A stretch of 64,000 bases of DNA from positions 1-64,000 of the forward strand of contig CAMLKF010000001.1 in NCBI GenBank assembly GCA_946480575.1, written 5' to 3'. Within the stretch, counting starts at the first letter, position 1. Each line of letters starts with the position of its first letter. The position numbers were made by a program, and so were the translations under genes. This DNA comes from an uncultured Nitrososphaera sp. Its GTDB lineage: Archaea; Thermoproteota; Nitrososphaeria; Nitrososphaerales; Nitrososphaeraceae. Under the pieces are notes generated by a model, which was given only the letters and a program-made list of their open reading frames with translations, did not search any database and was not told the DNA's origin. Of this stretch, positions 9,043 to 17,583 are shown piece after piece.

Positions 9043-9705
9043 ATGGTAGCGAAAATAGGCGCCAAAGCTCCAAACCTTCAAGTTTCTACATGGATCCAGG
9101 GCAAGCCGACCAACATTGACAAAGAAAAAGGCAACGTTGTTCTAGTTGAAGTATTTCAGGTCAACTGTCCTGGCTGCTTTATCTATGGCATCCCTGAGGC
9201 GATAGACATTTACAAAAAGTACAAGGACAAGGGGCTTACTGTTCTTGGCATAGCGACAGCCTTTGAAGACTATGACAAGAACACGATTGAAAACCTGCAG
9301 AAGCTGGTCACCACAGGCGAGGTTATCGGCGAAACCTACAGGGCCTTTGGGCAATACGGCCAGCTAAAGGACGGCAACAAGCTGCCGTACAAGATACCGT
9401 TTCCTGTTGGATTTGACATGCTCAAGAAGGAAAATGGTCAAATGACAGATAGCAAGGTTATGGGCTTTATCGAAGCCAACATTCCTGATTTTCGATCGTA
9501 CAGCGAAAAAGACAGACAGGTACTGGTAGAGCGGGTCAAGCAGTATTTACGCACAAAGGAATATTCTGCCAAGACCTTTGAAGATTACGCACTGAGAGGG
9601 ACACCTTCGAGCATCCTTGTCGACAGAAAGGGCATTCTCCGCTCGACATTCTTTGGATCAAACGGCTTTCTGAAAGGCGCTGTGGAAGAGCTGCTGAAAG
9701 AATGA
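9043..9705 (+). CDS. Thioredoxin-fold (TlpA/peroxiredoxin-like) protein with CPGC motif
   Basis: A 220-residue soluble protein with a thioredoxin-like fold. VLVEVFQVNCPGCFIYGIPE holds the redox pair C42-P-G-C45 after the first beta strand; the fold closes with the RGTPSSILVD segment, whose cis-proline loop TPS is typical. Between them a longer insert is present, as in TlpA/AhpC-like proteins. No signal peptide is seen, so it is probably cytoplasmic; the partner is unknown. It ends one base before the SPOUT gene, so the two are probably co-transcribed. Confidence 0.82.
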   Translation: MVAKIGAKAPNLQVSTWIQGKPTNIDKEKGNVVLVEVFQVNCPGCFIYGIPEAIDIYKKYKDKGLTVLGIATAFEDYDKNTIENLQKLVTTGEVIGETYRAFGQYGQLKDGNKLPYKIPFPVGFDMLKKENGQMTDSKVMGFIEANIPDFRSYSEKDRQVLVERVKQYLRTKEYSAKTFEDYALRGTPSSILVDRKGILRSTFFGSNGFLKGAVEELLKE

Positions 9706-9706
9706 T

Positions 9707-10543
9707 ATGGCAGACTTTTGGGTCGCGATACCGGATTCCTCGCTGTCAGACGAGCAGACAAAGCGTGACAAGAGCATCAAGATAGCCCAGTTTGCCCGCG
9801 CCTGCTCTATCTTCCGGGTTAAGAAGATATACGTCTACCATGACTCGTTGTCGCAGTTTGAAAAGGATGACTCTGACTTGCTCAAGACGATTTTGCGCTT
9901 TCTCGATACTCCTCAATACCTACGCACAGCGCTGTACCCGAGGATGCACCAGTTGGAATATGCCGGCATTCTTCATCCGATAAAGGCTCCGCATCACAAG
10001 CCTCCAGAGGACATCAAGAAGATGCGGGCTGGCGATGTACGGACTGGCGTCCTTGCAAAGGTCAAGGGCCAGCTGTTCGTTGAAGTCGGGCTTCGGTCGC
10101 TCGTGCCGTTTGTGGGACAGGGATTTGAAGGCAAGAAAGTCAACGTCAAGTTCACCACGCCATACCCAAATTTGCGAGCAATTGAGGCCACAGAGCAGGA
10201 CATTTTCGAGTACTGGGGCTATGAAGTAAAAGAAGTGCCCTCGCTTGCCAAGCTTCTCGCGAGCATAGAGAGCAAGACTGAAGTCGTTATCACCTCAAGA
10301 AAGGGTAGCTACTTCAAGAACGTCGAAGCAAAGATGATCGAACGCACGAAAAACGCGCAGAATATATTGGTAGTATTTGGAGCGCCCAAGCACGGCGTCC
10401 ATGACATTCTGGCAAAGGAAGGCTCAAGCGTCAAACCTTACGAGTTTGTGGTAAACATGTTTCCAAACCAAGGCACTGAGACAGTGAGGCTGGAAGAAGC
10501 AGTACTTGGCACATTGGCAATACTGAACAACTCTATCAAATAG
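9707..10543 (+). CDS. SPOUT-superfamily RNA methyltransferase (COG2106/C9orf114-like)
   Basis: A 278-residue protein of the archaeal-eukaryotic SPOUT group, S-adenosylmethionine-dependent RNA methyltransferases with a C-terminal trefoil knot. WVAIPDSSLSDEQTKRDKSI and the following KIAQFARACSIFRVKKIYVY form the N-terminal part of the split catalytic domain, RTALYPRMHQLEYAGILHPI is the central conserved block with a beta-barrel insert after it (GDVRTGVLAKVKGQLFVEVG), and the knot lies in ILVVFGAPKHGVHDIL and VVNMFPNQGTETVRLEEA. In many archaea it stands beside the uL3 operon, and that operon begins about 1.5 kb downstream here. The RNA target is unknown. Confidence 0.9.
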   Translation: MADFWVAIPDSSLSDEQTKRDKSIKIAQFARACSIFRVKKIYVYHDSLSQFEKDDSDLLKTILRFLDTPQYLRTALYPRMHQLEYAGILHPIKAPHHKPPEDIKKMRAGDVRTGVLAKVKGQLFVEVGLRSLVPFVGQGFEGKKVNVKFTTPYPNLRAIEATEQDIFEYWGYEVKEVPSLAKLLASIESKTEVVITSRKGSYFKNVEAKMIERTKNAQNILVVFGAPKHGVHDILAKEGSSVKPYEFVVNMFPNQGTETVRLEEAVLGTLAILNNSIK

Positions 10544-10669
10544 GCCCAGATAATGCATGTATACAATGCTAGCATTACTGTGCTATCTATCAGACCTTCA
10601 ATACAGATTAATCCAACTAGCCTCACTTATACGATGAGATTCATCTTTATATTTGCATAGAAAAGAAAG

Positions 10670-11383
10670 ATGTCAAGAAAGATTGCTGCCCTGCTAATGC
10701 TATTAGGAATCAAGTTTCTCTTAATTGAAGCATTAATTCTCCCGATGCAGCAAGCGCACGCAGTAGAAGCGGAGATAGACATAGAGCAGTGTGGCGGTGA
10801 AAACGCAAAATGGACAGAGAACAGTGAAGGTTCTCTAAAAGAGACAATAACATACAAGATAATAGACGAGGCAGATAAAGAGGAATGGGAGGAGGACGCC
10901 GTAGTAGATGGAATCGAGAGGTGGGATGACCATTTGTATAACTTTGAGCGAGTTGGCTCTGATGAGGCTGCAGCAGATATCCGCGTAACGATTGTTGATT
11001 TTGAAGACCTTGCAGATATTACAGCAGAGATACTTGGAAGGGAAGAGCAAGAATCCCTCAGCAGAACTGGCATAGTCGGCGGTGTTGGTGGCATATATTG
11101 CAGCAACAAAGGAGATGGCATAATAGAACTAGGCTGGATCATCATAGGAATAGGAGGTGGCCTCCTAGACACTGATGACGCAATTGAAAATGTCGCAGCT
11201 CATGAGATAGGGCATGCATTAGGTCTAGGTCATGCCAGTTATGGGAGCGATTTAATGTATGGCAGCTCCGACGGGCATACCTTGAGGACAAGCAAAGTTT
11301 GCCCAAGCAATCTCGATATCGAAGCACTGGCTGCCGAAGAATCGCCATATTCCGAAGATGACTGGCAGACTCAGAACTGTTAA
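10670..11383 (+). CDS. Secreted matrixin-like metalloprotease
   Basis: A 237-residue metzincin-type zinc protease. The motif HEIGHALGLGH at residues 178-188 supplies the three zinc-binding histidines and the catalytic glutamate, and DLMYG about ten residues later is the Met-turn, together diagnostic of matrixin-like enzymes. Residues 1-31 form a signal peptide (positive start, then LLMLLGIKFLLIEALIL, ending AHA), so it acts outside the cell. The mature part is acidic, as expected for an exported archaeal protein, and holds few cysteines. No inhibitor or partner gene adjoins it, and flanking intergenic regions are AT-rich, so acquisition by transfer is possible. Confidence 0.88.
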   Translation: MSRKIAALLMLLGIKFLLIEALILPMQQAHAVEAEIDIEQCGGENAKWTENSEGSLKETITYKIIDEADKEEWEEDAVVDGIERWDDHLYNFERVGSDEAAADIRVTIVDFEDLADITAEILGREEQESLSRTGIVGGVGGIYCSNKGDGIIELGWIIIGIGGGLLDTDDAIENVAAHEIGHALGLGHASYGSDLMYGSSDGHTLRTSKVCPSNLDIEALAAEESPYSEDDWQTQNC

Positions 11384-12030
11384 TAATACTGAATAACTAC
11401 TCGAAGATTTTCCCTAAACCGTGCATGGCTATCAAGAGATGAGATCAACTTTTAATCAAACTGCCTATAATAGTAGCATGAAAGATAAACGGTAAGGCAA
11501 TAGCAGAAGTGGTAGGGATAAAGAAGGTTTCAACAGACTGAATGTAGGTGTGTGATGAGCTGATGTTATTATCATCTCCGCCGATACCTTTGGTCATACC
11601 AAAGATTCGATACAGACCACTGTCATTATTGAACTAGTGACAGTAAAAGAGACTGCCAATTCCAGAATGAATTACGCCAACAAACGGAAACAGATAGAGA
11701 ATGTGAATGTAATGCTTTTGACTTCCCAGACCCAACCTATCAAAGGAAATCTATTGTATCAATGAAAGCACGTTAGCAAGGCTGGCTTACCTGTAGGAGA
11801 CAGGCCCTATGTGTTGATGCGGCAGCCAATAAGAACGATTCAGGTTGACATTCTTTATCATCTGACACTTGACAGCCTACAAATCACTCGCTATCTTGAC
11901 AGAACCTCTTATAGTAGTCATAATAAAATACTTGCTAATGATGACCCAACCTGATTGCACATCTTTGCGTAGACACGACTCAAGAATTTCGATCGACTTT
12001 TCTTATCATAATCATGTGGATGTCAAATAA
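11384..12030. other. Long intergenic region without a recognised gene
   Basis: About 650 bases of AT-rich DNA between the metalloprotease and the ribosomal operon. I see no open frame with this genome's codon preferences, no tRNA arms and no strong inverted repeat. Stop codons occur often in all six frames. Parts may be leader or a decayed gene. Confidence 0.5.
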
Positions 12031-12040
12031 CTTATTAAAG
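12031..12040 (+). promoter_or_regulatory. TATA-like box of the ribosomal protein operon
   Basis: CTTATTAAAG lies about 30 bases before the uL3 ATG at 12066, preceded by an A-rich stretch that could serve as BRE. It is the only clear promoter element before the run of sixteen co-oriented genes. Called by eye. Confidence 0.5.
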
Positions 12041-12065
12041 GGAGAGCCAGAGTCATGCAGTATCC

Positions 12066-13064
12066 ATGGGTCATCGTAAGTATGGTGCCCCAAGAAGGGG
12101 CAGCATTGCCTTTAGGCCGAGAGCCAGAGCCAGAAGCCTCGAGGCAAGAGTAAGAACTTGGCCTCAGATAGCCGTCGAAAAGAGCTCTCTCTTGGGTTTT
12201 GCAGGTTTCAAGGTTGGCGGTATTCACATACTGACCATCGACGATAGGGAAAAGACTCCGAACTTTGGCAAGCAGCTGTTAAATGCTGCAACTGTCATTG
12301 CAGTTCCTCCAATTAAGGTCATTGGCATTCGAGGCTACAAGCACGACCTCTATGGCCAGCATGCAATCTTTGATGTTTACTTCAAAGACACTCCAAAAGA
12401 GCTGTCCCGCAAGTTTGACGCCAAGCACGCCGAAGAGTCTTTTGCCAAGGCGGAGGGCATGCTGGGAAATGCAGGCGCTGTCATGGCTATTGTCGCGGTC
12501 TCTCCGCATTCTATTGGCATTTCTCAAAAGACCCCGTTTGTTTTTGAAGTTGCAGTTTCTGGCAAGGACGCAAAAGCCCAGTACGACTATCTGAAGAGGG
12601 TGCTTGGCAGGGAGGTCAAGGCAAGCGACATTTTCCAGCTCGGACAGAATATTGATGTCTTTGGAATTACGCGTGGAAAAGGAGTCGAAGGCCCTGTAAC
12701 AAGGTTTGGCATCAAGAGAAAGCAGCACAAATCAAGAAAGAGCGTCCGCGCAGTTGGAACTCTTGGTCCCATCTCGCCTGCGGTCGTCATGTACACGGTC
12801 GCAAGGCAGGGACAGAGGGGATTCCACCAGAGGACCGAATACAACAAACGCATACTGATAATGTCCAATACTGAAAAAGATGGGCAGAACTCGATAAACC
12901 CATCAGGCGGCTTCAAGCACTTTGGGCTAGTCAAGGGCGACTACATCGTCGTCAGAGGCTCGATCCCCGGCGTCCCAAAAAGGCTCGTCAAAATGAGGCA
13001 CCCGATACGCAACGTGCAAAAGAAGGTGCTTGAGCCAAAGATTCTGGAGGTTGTTGTTGAATAA
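12066..13064 (+). CDS. rpl3: 50S ribosomal protein uL3
   Basis: First gene of the ribosomal operon (332 residues, the archaeal length). The N-terminus MGHRKYGAPRRGSIAFRPR is the archaeal-eukaryotic form, and the GTLGPISPAVVMYTVARQGQ and GFHQRTEYNKRIL segments form the loop that reaches toward the peptidyl-transferase centre. Its TAA overlaps the ATG of uL4 by one base (TAATG), so translation is coupled. Confidence 0.97.
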   Translation: MGHRKYGAPRRGSIAFRPRARARSLEARVRTWPQIAVEKSSLLGFAGFKVGGIHILTIDDREKTPNFGKQLLNAATVIAVPPIKVIGIRGYKHDLYGQHAIFDVYFKDTPKELSRKFDAKHAEESFAKAEGMLGNAGAVMAIVAVSPHSIGISQKTPFVFEVAVSGKDAKAQYDYLKRVLGREVKASDIFQLGQNIDVFGITRGKGVEGPVTRFGIKRKQHKSRKSVRAVGTLGPISPAVVMYTVARQGQRGFHQRTEYNKRILIMSNTEKDGQNSINPSGGFKHFGLVKGDYIVVRGSIPGVPKRLVKMRHPIRNVQKKVLEPKILEVVVE

Positions 13065-13879
13065 TGGCAAAGGCCAAAGTCGTCGCGATAGGCGGCAGGG
13101 ACGCAGGCGAAGTCGAGCTACCGATAGTTTTTGACACGCCGTATAGGCCTGAAGTGATCCAGAAAGTCTATGTGAACCTGCTGTCGCACTCGTACCAGAG
13201 GCAGGGGCGCTATCCTGCAGCCGGTCAAATGGTAAGCGCAGAGTCGCGCAATACCGGCCTTGGCATCGCAAGGCTTGCAAGGGCACGAGGCGAAGGATTC
13301 CAGAGGGCAGGGCAGGCGGCAAGCGTGGCAGGCGTCAGGCACGGCAGAGTCGCCCACCCGCCAGAGTCGTGGAAGGACATTTACAAAAAGATAAACCACA
13401 AGGAAAAGCAGCTAGGACTCTGCTCCGCAATAGCCGCGACTGCCAGAAAGGATCTAGTTGAAAAGCGCGGCCACAGGATAGACGACAAGGTAAAACTGCC
13501 GATTATCGTTTCAAACGACATTGAATCAGTTGCAAAGACCAAGGATTTGAAAAAGGCGCTGGTAGACCTAGGCATCGGCGACGATCTGACAAGGGCGAGC
13601 GTCATCCGCAAGCCAAGGTCTGGAACGGCAAGGCGCAGGGGAAGGCAGGCGCGTCAAGGCACAAGCGCATTGGTTGTAGTGGGCAACGACTCAAAGCTGG
13701 TCAAGCTCTCACGCTCAATTACTGGCGTTGATGTCAAGCACATCAAAGACGTGAGCGTACTGGATCTGGCACCGGGTTCAAAGCCAATCAGGCTGGCGAT
13801 ATTTTCGCAGAACGCAGTTGACCAGATGAAAAGCATGCAGGCGCCGATGCACAAGCTGATGGAACTGATCAACAAATGA
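13064..13879 (+). CDS. rpl4: 50S ribosomal protein uL4
   Basis: 271-residue uL4 of archaeal type, which lines the exit tunnel with its central extended loop. RQGRYPAAGQMVSAESRNTG and the basic GTARRRGRQARQGTSALVVV segments are characteristic. It begins within the uL3 stop and its own end overlaps the uL23 start by four bases (ATGA), consistent with one polycistronic message. Confidence 0.97.
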   Translation: MAKAKVVAIGGRDAGEVELPIVFDTPYRPEVIQKVYVNLLSHSYQRQGRYPAAGQMVSAESRNTGLGIARLARARGEGFQRAGQAASVAGVRHGRVAHPPESWKDIYKKINHKEKQLGLCSAIAATARKDLVEKRGHRIDDKVKLPIIVSNDIESVAKTKDLKKALVDLGIGDDLTRASVIRKPRSGTARRRGRQARQGTSALVVVGNDSKLVKLSRSITGVDVKHIKDVSVLDLAPGSKPIRLAIFSQNAVDQMKSMQAPMHKLMELINK

Positions 13880-14238
13880 GCAGCAAAGAAACGAAGGCGA
13901 CAGGACTGCCGACAGCAGCAAAGAACGAAACCGCGCCAGCAGCCACAAAGGAGGCAACAACATCTTTGTCAATGACTGCACAAGAAGCGACGACACTGAT
14001 AATCGCTCCCTATGTCACTGAAAAGACGTTCAACCAGATAGAGAAGGAAAACAAGCTGGCATTCATTGTCGCAGAAAATGCGTCAAAGAAAAAGATAACC
14101 GAGGCCATTGGCGTGCTCTACGAGGCAGAAGCGACAGAGGTCAACACGACGAGGACAATAAGGGGCAAGAAGGCGTTTGTGAGGTTCAAGGCACCCGAAG
14201 GCGCAAGAGAACTCGCGACTAAGCTGGGTCTGGTGTAA
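13876..14238 (+). CDS. rpl23: 50S ribosomal protein uL23 with N-terminal extension
   Basis: uL23 lies at the tunnel exit, where SRP and nascent-chain factors dock. The conserved domain begins near residue 40 (LIIAPYVTEKTFNQIEKEN) and ends RGKKAFVRFKAPEGARELAT. It is preceded by about 37 residues rich in Ala, Thr and Lys (TAAKNETAPAATKEATT), a low-complexity tail longer than in most archaeal homologues. An internal Met (SMTAQEATTL) could act as a shorter start, but the ATGA overlap with uL4 supports the long form. Confidence 0.94.
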   Translation: MSSKETKATGLPTAAKNETAPAATKEATTSLSMTAQEATTLIIAPYVTEKTFNQIEKENKLAFIVAENASKKKITEAIGVLYEAEATEVNTTRTIRGKKAFVRFKAPEGARELATKLGLV

Positions 14239-14304
14239 AGCATGATGATGCTTCTCGTTAGATTTAAAAGTGGTAAAACAGTCAAGGAGGGAGTGATACA
14301 GTAA

Positions 14305-14712
14305 TTGGTGCGTGAATTCAAGTTCAAGGGTTACACTCCTGAGCAGCTGCAGACGCTGTCCATAGAGAACCTGCTGCCGCTTCTCAATGCAAGGCAGCGA
14401 AGGTCGCTTGACAAGCGCGTCAGCACTTATATGAACGATGACAAGCGAAAGCTGCGCGAAAAGGTCAAGCTGGCAAGAGAGGGCAAGCTCAAGGGCCAGC
14501 TGAGGACGCACACCCGCGACATGATTATTCTTCCTGACATGGTTAATCTTACTATCCACGTTCATAACGGCAAAGAGTTTGCGCAGGTCAACATCAAGCC
14601 GGAAATGATTGGGCACTACCTTGGGGAGTACGCGATAACCAACAAGCGCGTGCAGCACGGTGCTCCAGGTGTAGGCGCGTCGAGGTCGAGCCTGTACGTC
14701 CCATTGAAGTGA
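14305..14712 (+). CDS. rps19: 30S ribosomal protein uS19
   Basis: 135-residue uS19 of archaeal length, which contacts tRNA in the 30S head. IENLLPLLNARQRRSLDKRV, the RTHTRDMIILPDMVNLTIHV block and the end GHYLGEYAITNKRVQHGAPG are diagnostic. Start is TTG 14305 or the adjoining GTG 14308; a purine-rich AAGGAGGG at 14284-14291 lies at ribosome-binding distance. The gene for uL2, which stands between uL23 and uS19 in many archaea and bacteria, is absent; only 66 non-coding bases separate the two. Confidence 0.95.
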   Translation: MVREFKFKGYTPEQLQTLSIENLLPLLNARQRRSLDKRVSTYMNDDKRKLREKVKLAREGKLKGQLRTHTRDMIILPDMVNLTIHVHNGKEFAQVNIKPEMIGHYLGEYAITNKRVQHGAPGVGASRSSLYVPLK

Positions 14713-14717
14713 TCGAT

Positions 14718-15194
14718 ATGCCGCATTTTGGATATGCTTTTCAGAATTATGACAAGACCAAGCAGGTGCGTGCTTCAATACGCGAGAAGGACATTTCGCA
14801 TAAGCACTCACGCGAGATAGCTGTCGCCATCAAGGGCATGTCGATTGAAAAGGCGCGCGAGTTCCTTGAAAGCGTGATTGCGCGCAAGGTGGCCGTTCCA
14901 TACCGGCGTTACAACATGGAAGTGGCGCACAGGTCAAACATCCGCGATGGCTTTTTTGCAGGCAGGTTTCCGCAAAAGGCCGCCCACGAATTTCTCAAAC
15001 TTTTGGACAACCTTGAATCAAACGCAGAGTATAAGGGCATGGACCTTGACCGCTTGCGAATAGTAAACGCTGCGGTGCACAAGGGCACCAAGCTCCAGCG
15101 CTTCCAGCCCCGCGCGATGGGAAGGTCAAGCCCGAAATACGACACGCTTGTTCACGTTGAACTTGTTGCACAGGAAGCGAGGTCTGAAGAATAA
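14718..15194 (+). CDS. rpl22: 50S ribosomal protein uL22
   Basis: 158 residues from ATG 14718 (MPHFGYAFQNYDKTKQVRAS); a GTG at 14709 inside the uS19 stop would add three residues. uL22 lines the exit tunnel. The archaeal type is shown by AVAIKGMSIEKAREFLESVI, the RSNIRDGFFAGRFPQKAAHE loop and the RAMGRSSPKYDTLVHVELVA end. Two bases separate its stop from uS3. Confidence 0.95.
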   Translation: MPHFGYAFQNYDKTKQVRASIREKDISHKHSREIAVAIKGMSIEKAREFLESVIARKVAVPYRRYNMEVAHRSNIRDGFFAGRFPQKAAHEFLKLLDNLESNAEYKGMDLDRLRIVNAAVHKGTKLQRFQPRAMGRSSPKYDTLVHVELVAQEARSEE

Positions 15195-15196
15195 TA

Positions 15197-15913
15197 ATGA
15201 GCGCAATCAAGAACGTTGTAAAAAACAACTTCCGCAACATGGAGCTCAACGAGTTCCTTTCAACCTCACTCAAGGACGCGGGATATGGAGGAGTCGAAGT
15301 GCAAAAGACACCGGTGGGTGCAAGGATAACCGTGTACGTCACGAGGCCAGGCCTCGTCATAGGCAGAAAGGGCACAGGTATCAAGGACCTGATGGCCAAG
15401 ATAGAGCAGAAATTCGGCCTCCAGAACCCGCAGATTTCCGTACTCGAAGTCACAACTCCCGAGCTAAATCCGGCAATCATGTGCAACAGGATCGCGCAGC
15501 TTATCGAGCGCGGGACGGCGTTCAGGCGGGCAGCAATGTGGACGCTCAACACTGTAATGAATTCAGGCGCGCTCGGCGTTGAAGTAGTCATTTCTGGTAA
15601 GCTCAGGACAGAGCGCGCTCATTTTGAAAAACACACAATTGGCGTCGTGCCCAAGAGCGGCGACGTTGCGGGTCACATCGTGAGCACAGGAGTCACGCAC
15701 GTACTGACAAAGATGGGTCTGATGGGCATACAGCTGAGGATTGCATCAAGAGCATCTCTTCCGCAGGAATTTGAGCTCAAGGAAAGCTCTTCTCCTACCG
15801 CTGCGCCAGCAGATTCTTCCGCGCTAGGAGAGGCATCTGGAGGAGAAGCGCCAGCGGTTGAAGCTCAAGCGCAAGTTGAAACAACAGGAGGCAAGCAAGA
15901 TGGCCAGGCTTAA
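15197..15913 (+). CDS. rps3: 30S ribosomal protein uS3
   Basis: 238 residues. The N-terminal KH domain has GLVIGRKGTGIKDLMAKIEQ; the C-terminal domain contains RAAMWTLNTVMNSGALGVEV and ends at about residue 195. The last 40 residues (SSPTAAPADSSALGEASGGE...) are low-complexity and acidic, an extension common in archaeal ribosomal proteins. That tail overlaps the start of uL29 in another frame. Confidence 0.96.
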   Translation: MSAIKNVVKNNFRNMELNEFLSTSLKDAGYGGVEVQKTPVGARITVYVTRPGLVIGRKGTGIKDLMAKIEQKFGLQNPQISVLEVTTPELNPAIMCNRIAQLIERGTAFRRAAMWTLNTVMNSGALGVEVVISGKLRTERAHFEKHTIGVVPKSGDVAGHIVSTGVTHVLTKMGLMGIQLRIASRASLPQEFELKESSSPTAAPADSSALGEASGGEAPAVEAQAQVETTGGKQDGQA

Positions 15914-16109
15914 GCTCAAGACGCTGCGCGAAATGAACGACCAAGACCTGGCGGATAAACTGTCCGAGCTCAAGGCAGACCTTGCCAAGCTAAAGGTGGA
16001 AAAGTCGAAAGGCACTCTCAAGAAGCAAACTGCAAACATCAAGTGGCTCAGGCGCGACATTGCGCGCATGCACACTCTTTTGAATGAAAGGAAGTCCTCG
16101 AAGAAATGA
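15900..16109 (+). CDS. rpl29: 50S ribosomal protein uL29
   Basis: 69 residues from ATG 15900 (MARLKLKTLREMNDQDLADK), the proper uL29 start; the frame is open further up into uS3 but that part is not uL29-like. Helical hairpin protein at the tunnel exit, with KQTANIKWLRRDIARMHTLL as the C-terminal signature. It overlaps uS3 by 14 bases and the Rpp29 gene by four. Confidence 0.95.
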   Translation: MARLKLKTLREMNDQDLADKLSELKADLAKLKVEKSKGTLKKQTANIKWLRRDIARMHTLLNERKSSKK

Positions 16110-16375
16110 CGATAACTGCAGAAAACGTGCTTGCTCACGAGATCATCGGCCTTGGCGCAAGGATAGTCGAATCAACCGATCCAACCCTGCAGGCCGTCAG
16201 TGGTACAATAGTATTTGAAACCAAGAACATGCTATCGATTAAGGTGAATTCAGAGGTAAAGCAGGTGCCAAAAAAGGCAGCAAAGAAAATTCGGATCGAA
16301 ACGCAGTCTGGCGTTTGCTTTATAAGTGGTTCATCACTGACAGGAAGACCTGAGGATCGTATATCGCGATATTAA
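16106..16375 (+). CDS. rnp1: RNase P protein component 1 (Rpp29/Pop4)
   Basis: 89-residue subunit of archaeal RNase P, which trims tRNA 5' leaders. The Sm-like barrel of Rpp29 is seen in LAHEIIGLGARIVESTDPTL, SGTIVFETKNMLSIKV, then the basic KKAAKKIRIE and SSLTGRPEDRI end. Its position between uL29 and uS17 is the conserved archaeal one. Pop5 and Rpp30 lie together at 44.4-45.2 kb. Confidence 0.93.
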   Translation: MTITAENVLAHEIIGLGARIVESTDPTLQAVSGTIVFETKNMLSIKVNSEVKQVPKKAAKKIRIETQSGVCFISGSSLTGRPEDRISRY

Positions 16376-16396
16376 ATTGAGAGAAAGTGATAATTG

Positions 16397-16738
16397 ATGG
16401 TCAGGAATATCGGAGTTTCAGTTGTTCCCCCCCGCAAGACATGCGAGGACGAGCTATGCCCGTTCCACGGCACACTCTCGGTAAGAGGTAAGTTGCTCAC
16501 CGGCATTGTTTCAAGCGCCAAGGCGTCCAAGATGGTGGTGGTATCGAGAGAGTATGCGAGACCCGTTCCAAAGTACAAGCGTTACCAGAGGAGCAGGTCA
16601 AAAGTCCACGCTTACCTTCCCACATGCATCGAAGCAAAAGAAGGCGAGGAAGTAAAGATAGCCGAGTGCAGGCCGCTTTCAAAGACAGTGTCGTTCGTAG
16701 TGATAGAGGTGAATAGCAAGGATGGCAGCAAGAGGTAA
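16397..16738 (+). CDS. rps17: 30S ribosomal protein uS17
   Basis: 113 residues from ATG 16397 (a TTG three bases up is possible). OB-fold 16S rRNA-binding protein; CPFHGTLSVRGKLLTGIVSS, MVVVSREYARPVPKYKRYQR and RSKVHAYLP are the archaeal blocks. Its end overlaps uL14 by 17 bases. Confidence 0.95.
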   Translation: MVRNIGVSVVPPRKTCEDELCPFHGTLSVRGKLLTGIVSSAKASKMVVVSREYARPVPKYKRYQRSRSKVHAYLPTCIEAKEGEEVKIAECRPLSKTVSFVVIEVNSKDGSKR

Positions 16739-17162
16739 GTCGAGAGCAGTTTCAGCAAAGGGCGTTGAAGAGTTCCGCCCGTACATCACAAGGGCAATCC
16801 CGGTTACGGCAAACCTTGTGTGCGCAGATAACACTGGCGCCAAGATACTGCGTGTCGCGCAGGTAACTAGGTACAAGGGGAGGCACTCGAGGCAGCCAGC
16901 GGCGGCAGTTGGGGACTTTGTGACAGTGACAGTAAAGAAGGGGCCGGGGGAGCTGCGCAAGCAGGTTTTCGGCGCGGTAATTGTTAGGCAAAAGTACCCA
17001 ATAAGGAGACCCAGCGGCGTGCGTGTAGCATTTGAAGACAATGCTGCTGTGCTCGTAACACCCGAAGGCGAGATCAAGGGAACAGACATCAAGGGCCCGG
17101 TTGCGTCAGAAGCGGCAGAAAAATGGCCAAGAATAGCCAACTTGGCAGGCATGATAGTATAG
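16722..17162 (+). CDS. rpl14: 50S ribosomal protein uL14
   Basis: 146 residues with ITRAIPVTANLVCADNTGAK and GDFVTVTVKKGPGELRKQ, then AVIVRQKYPIRRPSGVRVAF, the intersubunit-bridge protein of the large subunit. The roughly 20-residue basic N-terminal extension is archaeal. Start ATG 16722 overlaps the end of uS17, in keeping with tight packing. Confidence 0.96.
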   Translation: MAARGKSRAVSAKGVEEFRPYITRAIPVTANLVCADNTGAKILRVAQVTRYKGRHSRQPAAAVGDFVTVTVKKGPGELRKQVFGAVIVRQKYPIRRPSGVRVAFEDNAAVLVTPEGEIKGTDIKGPVASEAAEKWPRIANLAGMIV

Positions 17163-17178
17163 CATAGGTGAAAATTGC

Positions 17179-17583
17179 ATGGTACAAATTAATCCAAAAC
17201 TCATAGACGTTCCAAAGCACCAGCGCGATAGGATGATGGGCGCGCCGCTTGCAGATGCCCTGCGCGACCATGACAAGAAGAAGACGCTGCGCGTGGTCAA
17301 AGGCGACTCTGTGAGGGTCTTTAGAGGTGAATACAAGGGCGTCGAAGGCAAAGTCGAAAAGGTCAATACCGAGCAGGGGACGCTCCACATCGAGGGAGTC
17401 CAGAGGAACAAGATCCGCGGAGGTCAGGTAAAGGTTCCGATACACGCTTCAAACGTCATGATAATCAACCTTAATCTGGACGACAAGTACAGGTCAAAGA
17501 AGCTCGGTGGCGAGCCAGAGCCTTCCGAAAAGGAGGCAGCAGCTGCCGCCAAGAAAGAAGAAGAAAAGGAGGATAAAGAGTAA
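17179..17583 (+). CDS. rpl24: 50S ribosomal protein uL24
   Basis: 134 residues. The KOW motif lies in KGDSVRVFRGEYKGVEGKVE, with the archaeal N-terminus RDRMMGAPLADALRDHDKKK. The final 30 residues (PSEKEAAAAAKKEEEKEDKE) are a charged low-complexity tail. Its stop shares a base with the eS4 ATG (TAATG). Confidence 0.95.
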   Translation: MVQINPKLIDVPKHQRDRMMGAPLADALRDHDKKKTLRVVKGDSVRVFRGEYKGVEGKVEKVNTEQGTLHIEGVQRNKIRGGQVKVPIHASNVMIINLNLDDKYRSKKLGGEPEPSEKEAAAAAKKEEEKEDKE

